Assembly (NCBI GenBank): GCA_022393335.1 | Contig: JAJEKB010020311.1 | Coordinates: 91,597-155,596 of the forward strand | Direction of reading: 5' to 3' | DNA: 64,000 nucleotides | From: Macrotrachela quadricornifera | Lineage: Eukaryota; Rotifera; Eurotatoria; Philodinida; Philodinidae | Shown here: positions 22,122 through 34,273 of the stretch, piece after piece | Layout of the letters: the number at the start of each line of letters is the position of its first letter | How positions within the stretch are numbered: position 1 is the first letter of the stretch | Notes under the pieces: generated by a model | The model's input: only the letters and a program-made list of their open reading frames with translations | What the model was told of the DNA's origin: nothing | Databases searched by the model: none | Made by a program: the position numbers and the translations under genes

Positions 22122-23367
22122 ATGGCTTCTTCCAATGTTTCTACAAGTTCGATATCAGACGATGTGAATTATCCTACAAATGATATTAACAGTAAATATA
22201 TTAATCTATCTTTTCATTTTTGTTATATAGAGTAAATCAACGTCTAATAACACTCAAACGACAGCGGATTATATTTCTAAGGTAAAAAAAAACTACAAAA
22301 AATATTCTTTTTACACTAAACAGAAAGTTCGAAAATGATTGAAATTTTACAAATTAGCTTACTATAAATTCTGTGACAAAAACTGATTAACTCACCGAAC
22401 TCTTCCTTTAGCATAAAATGGTTAAGAGACAATCATCACTAAATATAGTTAATCTTAACCGCACAAATATCATAAATGCAAATATTCATTAAATAGATCG
22501 TATTTTTTAAAGTGATTGAGATCCAAAAATGTCAGGACGCTTGTCGGAAACTTTAGTCGTACAAAATATATTTCTTCGAGATATTTGCATTGTTCAATAG
22601 TATTAAATCTAACATATTTACTTTAGGATTCTTGAAGGTAACCATATTATAACAATTCATGTATGTACATGGATTAATAATATTGCGTGTACAGATATTT
22701 TCTAAACTTTCGCATTTGACTGGCTAACATCTCTTCTTTACAATCAGTTTGAAACTCAAGATAAAAACGAACACTCAACATCAATATGTATAGGTATCAC
22801 TAATAATCTTGCAAACGTAAGTGTATTCATAGTAATTGTTAAAATCATTTCATCGATTGCATTTTCAGGGTTCAGTAACAATTGTTATGAAAAGATCCAA
22901 GTCATTAATTCTAAAATTGCGAAATCCTCAACATAGTCTATTCGGATTAGGTAGTCCAATTATGCCTAAAAATGATATTGAAAGAATGATTGATGACTTA
23001 GGTGAAGAATTAATTGTACATATTACCAATACTGTGAACAATATTCGTGATAAAACTAAACGCGCACGTCCTTGTCAAGAAGAAGAGAATTATGAGTTGA
23101 AAATGATTGCATAACAAGAGTTACTCTCCTATATCACATTAATTATGAATGTATTAACGAAAGTTTTCAGTGATTCATTGACTGAATATCGCAACCCTTA
23201 TTGATCAACTTCGGAACAATATTCAACGTTCTCATAATGAGAATCAAATACAGGATTATATCCAACAATTTCTACATCAATCAAACAAAATGTTTCATGA
23301 TGCAGTGACAAGTAACATTGAACCATTGTTCACAATCATTGAGACTAAATTGAACATATCAAAGTAA
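22122..23367 (+). pseudogene. Small helical protein D, broken paralogue of A
   Basis: A first exon begins at 22122 (MASSNVSTSSISDD) and ends at a GTAAAT donor near 22191. A likely second exon (STSNNTQTTADYISK, about 22235-22280) does not join in phase. The main block runs from about 22869 (GSVTIVMKRSKSLILKLR, then IERMIDDLGEELIVHITNT and DKTKRARP) and aligns with gene A along its length. A TAA at 23112-23114 stands where A has Tyr before QELL. Near 23175-23190 the frame shifts, after which homology continues (TLIDQLRNNIQ, NIEPLFTIIETKLN) to a stop at 23365-23367. Either this is a pseudogene or the exon structure is more complex than I can resolve. Confidence 0.6.
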
Positions 23368-24622
23368 TAATCTGAAGTAGATTCAAATAAATATTTCAAA
23401 TAAATTAGTCTAATGATTTTAACATATAATTTTCCTCAATCGATTGTCTATCAAAATTTAATTTAATTGAGAAATTCAAATAAATAACGCAGAAATCTGA
23501 AGTTCATCAAGGTATTTCATGTTATTTATTGTAATTTAAAAAGAAACTCAACGGATCTAGTGATGGTATTGAGAACGCTTCCTTGGATATTTTGTTATGT
23601 TAAGAAAACTAAGTGCGTATGATTAGAAAGCATCCATACTTATGTGTAGAAAAGTTAGCTACTTCATTTATTAAACCTAAAATTATACTAAAACTACGCT
23701 AGACTACTAGTATTGTCAAGTTACGAGGATGAATTAGGAATGTCACGGTTCTCGTTTCTTAAAGTTTCGTTCGCTAAAGGATATAAGCTCACTCGAAAAA
23801 TTTTTCGTAATACAGCAAGTCCCTATGGATTGAAACGAAGAAGAATAAGTAGGTGATAAAATAAAAGGAGTCGATAGTTGAACGTTTGCCAGGGTCTGTG
23901 TTTAAAGTTCATAGAGTGTCTTTCAGTCACAAAAGAAAGAGTGACTTTGAGCTGAACTCTATGTATAATTGAACGAAAACTTCTGCAGTGAAGATATGGT
24001 TGTAGTGCGATATAAGAGTATCAATTCTCTTAAAAAATTCAGGAAGTCATAAAAGCGAAAATGAGGAATAAGAAAAGATTGTTTGATAATCATTAATAAC
24101 GTGTTTATATTGAATAGTATACCACTACATCGAAAGATGAACAATTGTCTAAATTTCAAATTAAAAAATCTTGTTTGATTGATCAAGAAGTTCACCTAGT
24201 ATATAGAACAAAACAGCAATTGTTTGCATAATTCAAAAATGTTTAGATCAATTCATATATATATATGAGTTAATATATTTTTTTATGATATAAACATTTT
24301 CTAATGTTTCTATTCTCTTGTGAGCACATACGTGAATAAATTAAACATTGATGCTCTTTGAATATTCAAATAAAAATATAAGTTAGGAAAATATTTCCAT
24401 ATTTAAAATTAACTGCTAATATTGAAAGAACATTGAATATTCTCTAATAATAGCAATATGATTGAAATAAAATTTTCGGTTTTTTCTAAATAATTTATAT
24501 TAAAATCTGATAAAATTCTTTATTTTAATTATTATGATCTTGTCTATTAGAAGAAAATAAACATACTAAAAAAAATTTATTTGTAATTTAATCTTCATAT
24601 ATTGAAAAATAAAGTTTATTTA
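23368..24622. other. Intergenic, no gene seen
   Basis: AT-rich spacer. The frame at 23959-24195 on the minus strand is low-complexity. Nothing else recognised. Confidence 0.45.
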
Positions 24623-26752
24623 TCATGGATCAAATAATTCAACACTATTCACAGGATAATTATTATTAGTTCCACCAACAACTAATACTTTTCCATTTTC
24701 TAATATAGATGCCGTATGAAATTGTCGTGCATAATTCATTATACCAGTCATTATCCACGTATCTGTTAGTGAATCATATAATTCTGCATTATACAGTACA
24801 CCATTAATACCATATCCAGCAGCAACTAATACTTTTCCATTTAATAAAAGTGATGCTGTACTTGATTCTCGTGCATAATTCATACTATTAACAATTGTCC
24901 AAGTTTCTGTTAATGGATCATATAATTCAACACTATTCAAACGATTAATTTTATCATATCCACCGGCAACTAAAACTTTTCCATTTGTTAATACTACTGC
25001 TGTATGACGTCCACGTGCATAAGTCATATTACTAGTAATTGTCCAATTTCTTGTTAGTGGATCATATAGTTCAACACTATTCAAATATATATTATTACTA
25101 ATTCCCCCAATAACTAAAACTTTTCCATTTGTTAATAATGATGCTGTGTGTTCTCGTCGTGCATAATTCATTCTACCAGTAACTCTCCATGCTTCTGTTG
25201 GTGGATCATACAATTCCGTTGTAATAATTTCACGATTATTAGCAGTTCCTCCACAAATTAATACTTGTCCATTTGTTAATAAAGTTGCAGTATGTGAACG
25301 TCGTGAATCATACATATCACCAGTAATGATCCAAGTATCTGTTGATGGTTCATATAATTCAGCTACATTGTATTCATTATTAGAACCAGATGAACTAGCT
25401 CCACCAGCAACTAATACCATTCCATTTGTTAATACTGTTGCTGTATGTGCATTTCGTACAGTTTTCAATGGTTTAGTGGTTGTCCATCTTTCTGTTAATG
25501 GATCATACAATTCATTATCAGTTACAATAATACCCGCTTTCCCACCAACAATTAATACTTTTCCGTCTAGTAATACTGATGCTGTATGATCAGTTCGTTT
25601 CGAATTCATTCGAGTAGTAATAGACCATTCTAAAAGCATAATCTTTCAATATATATGCCTTAGTTATTAAGATGACAATTCATCAAAAAGAAAATTTCCT
25701 TTTATTTTGCATTATGCCAACCTTATAATCATTAATAGTATCTTTCAAACAACATTTTATAGTACATTAATAATTCACAAGAATTAATTAATTTGCTTTT
25801 ATAAAGATAATAAGTATGAAAAACTAATCTGCTATTATATTATCTTTAATCAAATAAGAGGTCAGTTAAATAAATAGTAAGTATACATCCTCTGAAATTG
25901 ATTCACAACAAATCTATACCATTTGATTGAAATTAGACATTAAATATGAACTCATACGTTCATTTTTTTTCTATCAATCTACCAGCTAGCATAACTAGAA
26001 ATTCTGAATCTACTGGACTCTACTTTTAACCGTTTTAAAAAACACATCATAAAGACTAAATATAAAATGTTTTTAAAGTGCTCCACCTCAGCTCACTCTG
26101 ATCCTTTCTAGTTCATAGAAATTGGAACTGTTATACAATTAATGAAGATTTAAAAATATTATGCGTACCTTCGAAAAAAGAAAATACAATTCTAGAAAAT
26201 AAAACAATCATGGATTCAGAGTAAGATGGAGATCTAGAGGATTTTGAGGGTACACAATCTGCCGTTCCTCTACTATTAGTAAACAATACTCTAAAATATA
26301 CAGCAAAACTAATATTTAAATATATGTACAAAATTAGGGAAACTTTTTTAGTATCACTAACACTTACTTGAGTGCTGATTAGTGATAGTAGCTGTTGTTG
26401 AAGATAATGATAATGTTGGATGGGAGGACGTTTCTGTTAATGGTAATTGTGTTATTGTTGATAATGCTTCTCTTGTTGTTGATATTATTGTAGGCGATGT
26501 ATTCGTTTTTATTATAGTAGATGATGATTCTGTTGTTTCAGTTGATAATGATGCTGTTATTCTCGTAGTGTCGGTTATTTCTGATTGTTTTGGTGTACGA
26601 ACAGCGAATTTAATTACCAATCCAAGAGCAACTATACTTATTATCATGGAAACAAGAGAGATAGATATGATCAAAATCCATCGACGTCGCTGATGTTTAA
26701 GTCGCACATTATTTCCAATATTATCTTGTGAATACATTGGATTCTTATGCAT
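24623..26752 (-). CDS. Type II membrane protein with seven kelch repeats
   Basis: Two exons, 26752-26368 and 25629-24623, joined in phase 1 (HSS-K-WSITT) over a 738-bp intron with GTAAGT and TTTTAG borders; 463 residues. Residues 1-24 are cytosolic and basic (KHQRRRW). A single membrane span covers about 25-47 (ILIISISLVSMIISIVALGL). Residues 55-128 are a Ser/Thr-rich stalk, likely O-glycosylated. The rest is seven near-identical blades, each with the core HTASLLTNGKVLVxGG and ending VELYDPLTxxW. The C-terminus (VELFDP) would close the ring with the first strand (WSITTRM). Seven blades make a complete kelch propeller facing outside the cell, probably a ligand-binding or adhesion head; the ligand is unknown. 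The architecture parallels the NHL protein at 3424-6227. Confidence 0.85.
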
Positions 26753-27869
26753 TCTTTATTTTATAAGAAGTTTTAATTTAACGCACAAGAACAAAAAAAA
26801 AGGTTAAAAATGTTTTGAAATTATTTTATTTTTATCTTTTTTTATCAAGATATTAATAAATGACAAAAAATAGTTTCACAAGAACAAGAAAGTATTGGTG
26901 TACTCTTATCTTTACAATATTATTACATTGTAACGACGATGGCGCAAATCTACCTTTTATTTTTAAGTTTATATTCATTAAATTATTTTATTAAGAGGAT
27001 AAAATATATATTTTAAGATTCTAGTAAGATCTTCAAAAGATAGTCTGTATTTATATATCTTAATCAAAAATGAGAAAAAACAGTTATTATCCCTAGAAAA
27101 ACTACTGAATTTAGGTAACTCAATATGGGCACTTCGAAAATTCTCAGTAATTGGATCCAGTACTTATCGCATTCTGTGCAACAAGTGTTCATCTATCGTT
27201 TTATTTTGCACATACACATACATATAAACAACTTGAGAAAACATAAAAAAACTAAGATTTTTTCAAACTAATTTTTTGCTAAATTATTTCTTAGCTATTT
27301 ATTAATCGACATCATACAGGTATCGTTCATCAATGGAAGGAGAATTACCCTGAAGTGGCTTCATGAATATTTAATCAGATTAAGTTTTTAGATTTGGAAA
27401 ATTTAAGTTAAATAAAGTCAAAAGTTACATTTGATCATCAACATACTACAGTTTTAGCAACAGAATACCTAAAAAATTTGTACGACAACAACCAATTGAA
27501 TTTTTGATATACTAGCGTTCATGAGAGATGCTCCCGCGACATTTACTCTCGAAGTCGCGTATAGCTAACCATAGTCAAAACCGAAACCCTCTCTCTGTCT
27601 CGGTCTCACCTTTACCCTCATTCTCAAAGGTCATAAAGTACTATATTAATTTTTATTCTATTCAAATATAAATAGAAAAAGATCTTTCATTATCTATTGT
27701 TTTTTTTTTTGGACAACTCAAAACGTTTTCATTTGATATTATCTCATTAACAAGATAAACATTTTTATTTCCTGACAAATCAAAATACAACGAAAATAAA
27801 ATAATCCATTTCATGTTAACTTGCCATATATGAATATTAATTTGCAAGAAAAATGAATGAACTTTTGAG
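26753..27869. other. Intergenic, no gene seen
   Basis: Mostly AT-rich; a pyrimidine-rich patch of CCCTCxC-type repeats lies at 27585-27630. The frame at 27662-27919 on the minus strand overlaps the end of the next gene and is not real. Confidence 0.45.
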
Positions 27870-29203
27870 TTAATGGCGTTTGACATGTTTTGCTGATAAT
27901 TGTGATACATCTTCATCATCTGTTACTGTTGTTGCAGTCATAAGATCATCTTTTTCCTTAGTTTTGTTATAAATACGTTTTCTCTTTAAAGTTTTCATTG
28001 ATGTCGAATAATTACTTGAATTGACATTACTAATACAATTTGAATGTTTAATAATATTAAGTTTTGTTTCAACTATTTTCATTTCATCAAGAAAATTATG
28101 TATCTTAAAAAATTCGAATAATTCTTCATATCTTTTATTAATATTAAAATTAATTAATGTATAAAGTTTTCGTAGATCAATTGGACATTCAAGTAATGGT
28201 TGATCAAAATCTTCTTCTATAAAATATATAAATAATAAAAACTAACAAAACACAAAAAGAGTTTTTTTTTCTTACCTAAATGACCACTTCCATTAATTAA
28301 ACATGAATAAAAAATACAATGTTCAATTCCAAATAGATGACATATTTCATGTGTTAAAAGACGACATGTTCGAATTAATAATAAATTTCGTCGTTTAATA
28401 ATATCTATATTTGATTTCGTATTTATTTTTAATGTACAATCAAACCAATCTGATTCATTAAATATTAAATATGGATCATATCTATAAAGTGAAAATGTTC
28501 CTACACGACAATTTCCCATAGCTAAACCAGCAATAAATAAATCATCATCATTACCATATAAATCAAACATTGTTAATGCAACAAGACATCGAGCATCATA
28601 TGGTACAATTTTTTTTAATAAATTTAATATTGATGTTACACAAATTTGTGAATGTTTTGTTTGGTCATTATAACGTGAACGAAGATTAAAATTACGAGTT
28701 TTACCATTAGTTAAATTCATTGTACCTTAATGTTTTAAAATTAGAAAAGAAAATGTAATGAAAAATAATAACTTACATATCCATTGATTTTTTTCCTCAT
28801 TCCATTGAATATTAACAAATGGATTAATTAATTTAACTTTCATTTGAAAAAATCGTTGAGTATAATCAATTAAACTATCAATATCAAATATTGTATTATC
28901 AATTTGTCCAAATATTGTTAAATAAATTATTTTTCTATCAGAAGATAATTTTGTATGAAGAGTTTTAGATAATTGAAGAAATTCTTCATAAGTTTGTCCC
29001 TTTTCGACATATTGTGCAAGCCAATCTATTGATTTCTTTGGTAAAGGTAAACTATTAAATGTTTCATAGAAATTTTCACTAAAAATTGAATTTATATTAT
29101 TATCATTATCAAATTTTCCTAAAGCTTTTTTAATATCTAATTTTGTTGGAACTTTAAAACCACGAGCATACGATACAGATTTTTCTTCGATTGAAATCGA
29201 CAT
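27870..29203 (-). CDS. Archaemetzincin-like metalloprotease
   Basis: Three exons, about 29203-28777, 28725-28276 and 28216-27870, separated by introns of about 50 and 59 bp, join in phase to 407 residues. The zinc-binding core is THEICHLFGIEHC (His-Glu at about 268-269), followed by IFYSC, which fits the archaemetzincin pattern HExxHxxGxxxC-x4-C. Downstream ECPIDLRKLYTLINFNI matches the conserved CPxCLRKL block, but the second Cys is Asp here, and the residue after the C-x of the CxM motif is Ile (CLING) rather than Met. Archaemetzincins are soluble zinc aminopeptidase-like proteases. The C-terminal 70 residues are basic and low-complexity (MKTLKRKRIYNK), with a KRKR patch that could be a nuclear signal. 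Exon borders in the first intron are good to about one base. Confidence 0.85.
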
Positions 29204-30809
29204 TAAATTATGGATAATAGAAATATTTTATCTAAAACTAAATAAGAACGAGTTCAATATTTTTCATTTAGAAAAGATGAAATAGGACATAGAAATTCTT
29301 CTTACATGAGGATATTCTAAAGAACATATATATTGTCATTTTTCTTAATAAATGTGCAACAATATAATAGAAAATAAAGAGAAAGCAAGAAAATGTCGAC
29401 AAGATTGTGCAATTTAATGAGTCATTTTTATTCGTTCTGTTTTTCTCCCATGTTTGACAAAGTTTGAAAGCAAGCACGGCATTTATATATCTAACGATGA
29501 TTCACTAGAAATTCAGCAATTATTAATCATACTATCAATGAAGATTGTTGATAGATTTTTTTTGCTATCTGTTCCATCTAAACATGGAGACAGAAATATG
29601 TGATAGATGGCGACTTGTTTAATGTCGCAAATCTTTTTTTGTTTAGCTGAATTGGTCTTCTACTGTGGCACATTGAAAGGATAGATGTTGAGAGAAATGA
29701 TCAAAGATTGTTTGTTTTTCTCTTTTCTATCGGCAACCAATTTACCTTCGTTACATTAACATCAGTTTTTTTTTTTCATTGAAGTATGCTGGTTGACATC
29801 TCCTGTTTGATTAGATCGAGGGTCAAAATACAGAAAAAGATTGAATAAATTATATCTATATTTGATTTTAAGAGAAAAACAGATATTGATTTCTAATCAC
29901 AAAAAATTAATAAGCAATGAACAAAAACAATAGAGCTTTGTTTCGCGAGAGTCTTTCATAAAGATCGAAGACAAATAAAAGGTCATGCGCCTGTAATAGT
30001 TGTAACCGAGGTGTGAAAAAGCTAGTTTGAGATATTGCAGCGTCCAAGGCCTCCATATGTGTTGTTCTCAAGAAGACAAGAATTTCCAAAACTCATGTAA
30101 ATATTCAAAAATTAATAGTTTTTATTCTTTACAAGTAATTTTGAAAATCTTCATCTGCTTTGATTTTATGCGTCCTGTTGAACTAATCAATGTGTCTCAT
30201 TTTGCTTTTTTAATGTAGAAAATTTTTAAAATCCGGTAATATAATGATTAAAAAATTATAATTTTATTAATGAGAAATTTTTTATAAAAATAAGGGTTTA
30301 TTTAAGCATATAATCTGAACATAAATAATAATTTGTCAGAGATTCCATTGTTAAATCTTTTTTTAAGCAATTAATAAGTCTAAAATCGAAATAATCATTA
30401 TTTTAGAGAGTATTAACTCTCGAAGTTTTTGAGCTAGAAAAATTTAATAGCAGAGAATCTTATCAGCGAATGACTCATCAAAAACTGTATCAAGCCATTT
30501 TCAAAACGATTGAGTAAACTGAATATTCATTACCGATTCATTCTTCACTTTTACTTATATTATGTTTTATAATGATATCTTCGATATATAGCGAGATTCA
30601 ATTTTAAAAAAATCTATCGTGTAAACTTAGTAAATAGTTCGATAAAAATGATTTAATTCTTCTATATAAAGACTCTTTTATTTGTAAACGAGACAACAAA
30701 AAACTTTAAATTTGTGACAATAAAAATATGTGTTAGCATAAAGAATACTAATATATAAATATTCATTCAATAGTATCGATCTATTAATTTCGAACTATAA
30801 TATAGTTAA
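29204..30809. other. Intergenic, no gene seen
   Basis: AT-rich with homopolymer runs. The short frames at 29268-29477 and 29907-30218 show no domain. It probably contains the upstream region of the archaemetzincin gene and the 3' flank of the GPCR. Confidence 0.5.
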
Positions 30810-31859
30810 TCAAATAGGATTTGTATTTAGTTGAACAGTATTTGTATTCACTTGAATGGTATTTATAGTTGTTTTCTCTTGAATTCGAATACAATGACCA
30901 ATATGAAAGTATTTACTTAGAATGAATATTAATTCTTTTCTATAGCTACGAGTACAAAATATGTATACAATGAAAGTTGTACTGCTAGAAACATATATGA
31001 GAAGTTGAGCAATGGTATTTATTAAATAAAATATTGATGTGTATTTAAATGAAATTGGTAATATTGCTAGCATATAAGTTATACCTGCTGGTAAATTGAG
31101 TACAACATAAATGACCACTTGAAATAAAAGCATACGAATGAGTTGAATCTCATTACGACGATGACTTGATACTACAATTGGAGCGACACGAACTTGTCGT
31201 AAATTTCGTATTGTTAAAAAACCAAATAATGCCATTAGACATGGTGCAAAAATAGCAAAAAACATAAATTGTATTACTACATATATTTGATTATAAATTG
31301 TATTTGATGGAATCTGACATGGAATACCATCATTTGCTTCTCCAGTTGTTAATATCAATGAATTAATACCAAAAATAGTAAAGAAACCAATGACAAAACC
31401 AATTGCCCAACGAGAAACAGAAATACTACTATATTTTCGTAGACGAACACTTACTGAACTAGCAAAATATCGTTCAATCGATGCAAGCACAATATTATAA
31501 GGAGCTATGTAACAGGATACATGAAATGCATAAACCATAACTTTGCAAATAATTATTGAAATATTTTCCGGTTCAATCTGATAACCATTAATTAGTAATT
31601 GATATAAAGAAATAACAGACGAGTAGAAAACATTGTTAATAGCAGCGGCAAGTAAATATCGAGAACAAGCATGAGGATAAAATGTTGGTCGTATAAGAAC
31701 GGCAATATTCAAGATATTTCCTATGATACCTGTGACCATGAATATGGGCATAATAATTTTATTCAATTCAAGACTAAGTGAGATCAATAAATCACCCATG
31801 TTAGAAGTGTTTACGTACAAAATGAAATGAAGCGAATGTTCTTTCTTTCTACTTCTCAT
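30810..31859 (-). CDS. Rhodopsin-like GPCR, orphan
   Basis: Single-exon frame of 349 residues. Seven hydrophobic segments can be followed: TM1 with GNILNIAVL (the GN motif), TM2 YLLAAAINNVFYSSVI, TM3 ending IVLASIERYFASS (an ERY form of DRY), TM4 WAIGFVIGFFTIFG, TM5 IYVVIQFMFFAIFAPCLMALFGF, TM6 LLFQVVIYVVLNLPAGITYML, TM7 LLIYVSSSTTFIVYIF. Cys in IICKVMVYAF before TM3 and in DGIPCQIP in loop 2 are placed for the conserved disulfide. The TM7 NPxxY motif is replaced by STTFIVYI. Met21 (MGDLLISLSLEL) is a plausible alternative start and gives a shorter extracellular N-terminus. Similar divergent peptide-receptor-like GPCRs are numerous in bdelloids. The ligand is unknown. Confidence 0.85.
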   Translation of the reverse strand: MRSRKKEHSLHFILYVNTSNMGDLLISLSLELNKIIMPIFMVTGIIGNILNIAVLIRPTFYPHACSRYLLAAAINNVFYSSVISLYQLLINGYQIEPENISIIICKVMVYAFHVSCYIAPYNIVLASIERYFASSVSVRLRKYSSISVSRWAIGFVIGFFTIFGINSLILTTGEANDGIPCQIPSNTIYNQIYVVIQFMFFAIFAPCLMALFGFLTIRNLRQVRVAPIVVSSHRRNEIQLIRMLLFQVVIYVVLNLPAGITYMLAILPISFKYTSIFYLINTIAQLLIYVSSSTTFIVYIFCTRSYRKELIFILSKYFHIGHCIRIQEKTTINTIQVNTNTVQLNTNPI

Positions 31860-33745
31860 ATTAAATATGTAAAAACAATTCTTTAGAGTACATATGATTT
31901 AAAACTATGTAAGTAGATTATATCTTGTCAACATGTCATAATGAATGATATTACTAACGGTTGAATGTTAATACACAGAATACTATTCATCAACTTAATT
32001 ACATAAAATTTAATTCATTGTACCAACAGAATAGAATATATATCTTACAGTTAAGATAAGATTTGAAATACGCATATTAATTAAAAAAGAAAAAAAAATT
32101 TCATTAATTCCAACATGAATCATAAAGATTAAATATCAATTATAATAAATATTTTCAATGTCAAGAAATGTATTTTCTATCAACTTGATTCAATTTGTTG
32201 AAACTATGCAAATAAATAAATTGCTAGTAATCCACAAAAAGCATTTCTACAAGAAAAAGCTAAGCAAGAATGTAGATGAACATTACTTAAATACTTTCAT
32301 TGACTTTTATTAGTTATATCTGCGTTGTTTTTAGGAAATTTATTTTTCTCAATAGCCGCCATGATTGAATGATTACGCTGTCCATTTTTACCACCAAAAT
32401 GAAAATTTTGATATTTTAACTTGATACCATGAGAGCATATCATACTGTTATCTTTATAACTTTTCAAGATTTAATGGAAATGAACTGAAATTTTGGATTT
32501 GTAGGTTTTCAAACATGATCTTTCATCTTATGAAACTAAATCGTGTTTTTAAAATTTATCATATACTCATGCTGTTGGTCTCTTCACAGATCCTCTCTGA
32601 AGATTAATTAATATTTCAAAAAAAATCTCATTTATATATAAAAACTCAATATTTTGAAATAATAATTTATCAATTATAGTTTGGAGTTTTTTTGCTTGTT
32701 TATCAATAATATTATCTTTTGTTGCGAAACATTTTTTCATGTACAATATCATTAAGGTATACATCATGCAACCCTTCTCTTAATTGAAAAGAAAGGAAAA
32801 AAAAACGTGTGTATAATATGATGTGTCGTAAATGAATATTTTTAGTAAGATACTTGAAAAAAAAAATTGCTTGATTAATGAAGCATAACAATTAATATAA
32901 GGGTGAAAAAAAGTGATATTTTGCAATAGTAAAAAAAAAACAAGTTTTCGATCACAAGGTATTCTATACAATATCAACACAATATTTTAACAGGTAATTA
33001 ATAAGGCATTATATGAAAGGATATAATATAAAATGAATAGTGAAACAAGAATAAGCATAGTAAAATACTATAAAATCGACAGAACTATAATGATGCAAAA
33101 TGATCACAAATAATGCCAAAAAATGGTTTGATATTTATGTAGTATTTTTTGTGAACATTTAAGAGAGCTTTCATACGCCCATTGAGCATCATTCAAAATC
33201 TCTAAATCCAAATTTTTAGCGCATTTGGATGAGCTGATAAAAAGCTAGCTTAATTTTACTATTGAGCACTCATGAGGTCATGTGAAAAATGTTGTCAAAG
33301 ATCATCCATATAAAGTTTTGAGTTTTCGTGTAATGTACCAAAACATAGAGCAATCAAAGCTGAACAAAATTACCTATTTAGATATTGTATTTTCACGGAC
33401 AGACCAATTATTATTTAGGAAATACTATTCGTAACTCGCCATTTTTCGAGTGGAAAGTAGGTGAAGTTTTTTCAGTATATCGACTGTCATTCAGTCATTT
33501 CTATGAGATCCTAGACTGAATTTTACATGTGTTGTACAAATTTTTCTCCTCTACAAAATGATAAAAGAAAGTTTAAAAAACTTTAGAATAGCGTACAAAG
33601 AGGCCTTACAATATTCATCAATTAGACATTATTTATGAGAAAAAATTATTTGAAGTATTTTTTCTCAATACAAAAAAACTTTTAGTGATTTGTAAGCTAT
33701 CTATAGTATTCTTTTGTGTGGACGCGATATGTTCCAATGAATATG
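31860..33745. other. Intergenic, no gene seen
   Basis: Start of the long gene-free block. AT-rich with poly-A/T runs and only short frames without domains. Nothing structured that I can see. Confidence 0.5.
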
Positions 33746-33746
33746 T

Positions 33747-34018
33747 GCAATGTTTTATCCAGGGGGAGGCAAAGGGTATTTTGCCCCTTTGCGCAATTAT
33801 TTTCGCGCCCTCGGACGAAAAAATCTGGATAAAACACTGGCCATACGATCGCAAAAGTAAGCGCAAAAATACGGACCATCACTCTATTGAAATAGGTCGT
33901 TATACGGCCGTAATGTCGTATTATTAGGTTCTACGTTAATCGGGATGTTAACATAAAATTCGGATACTATGACATTACCACCGTATAACGATCTATTCTA
34001 ATGGAGTGACGGACCGTA
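33747..34018. repeat. Two short foldbacks
   Basis: One hairpin pairs GTTTTATCCAG (about 33751) with CTGGATAAAAC (about 33827), with an inner GCAAAGGG/CCCTTTGC pair. A second has arms 33871-33918 and 33968-34018 (GGTCGTTATACGG and CCGTATAACGATC, extended outward by ACGGACCATCACTC and its complement). The second looks like a small MITE of about 150 bp. No clear duplication. Confidence 0.55.
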
Positions 34019-34273
34019 TCGTAAACCTTGAGGAGGAAAGAGCATGACCGACATGTATTGTGGCCGAAAAGTGACCCCGTGACCGGCATGAGGAACAATT
34101 ATGAATGGAATTTCAAAAATCTTACCATTTTCTTCTACTCATAGTTATAGAAATTGCCTTATTTGAATTATAAACGATCATTGAAGCTATATTTTATTTT
34201 TTGCCTCAATAATAGAAAATTCTTATATAATCTATGAATTATATTTCGAATAAGAATCCATCTTTAACCTGGT

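Noticed and set aside
27585..27630. CCCTC-rich pyrimidine tract, also at 38262-38322, as possible telomere repeat
   Set aside because: The units are CCCTNNC-like, not the TGTGGG complement expected for bdelloids; it is simple low-complexity sequence.
33685..33927. 80-residue frame
   Set aside because: It lies across two hairpins and has a matching antisense frame, a sign of palindromic sequence.
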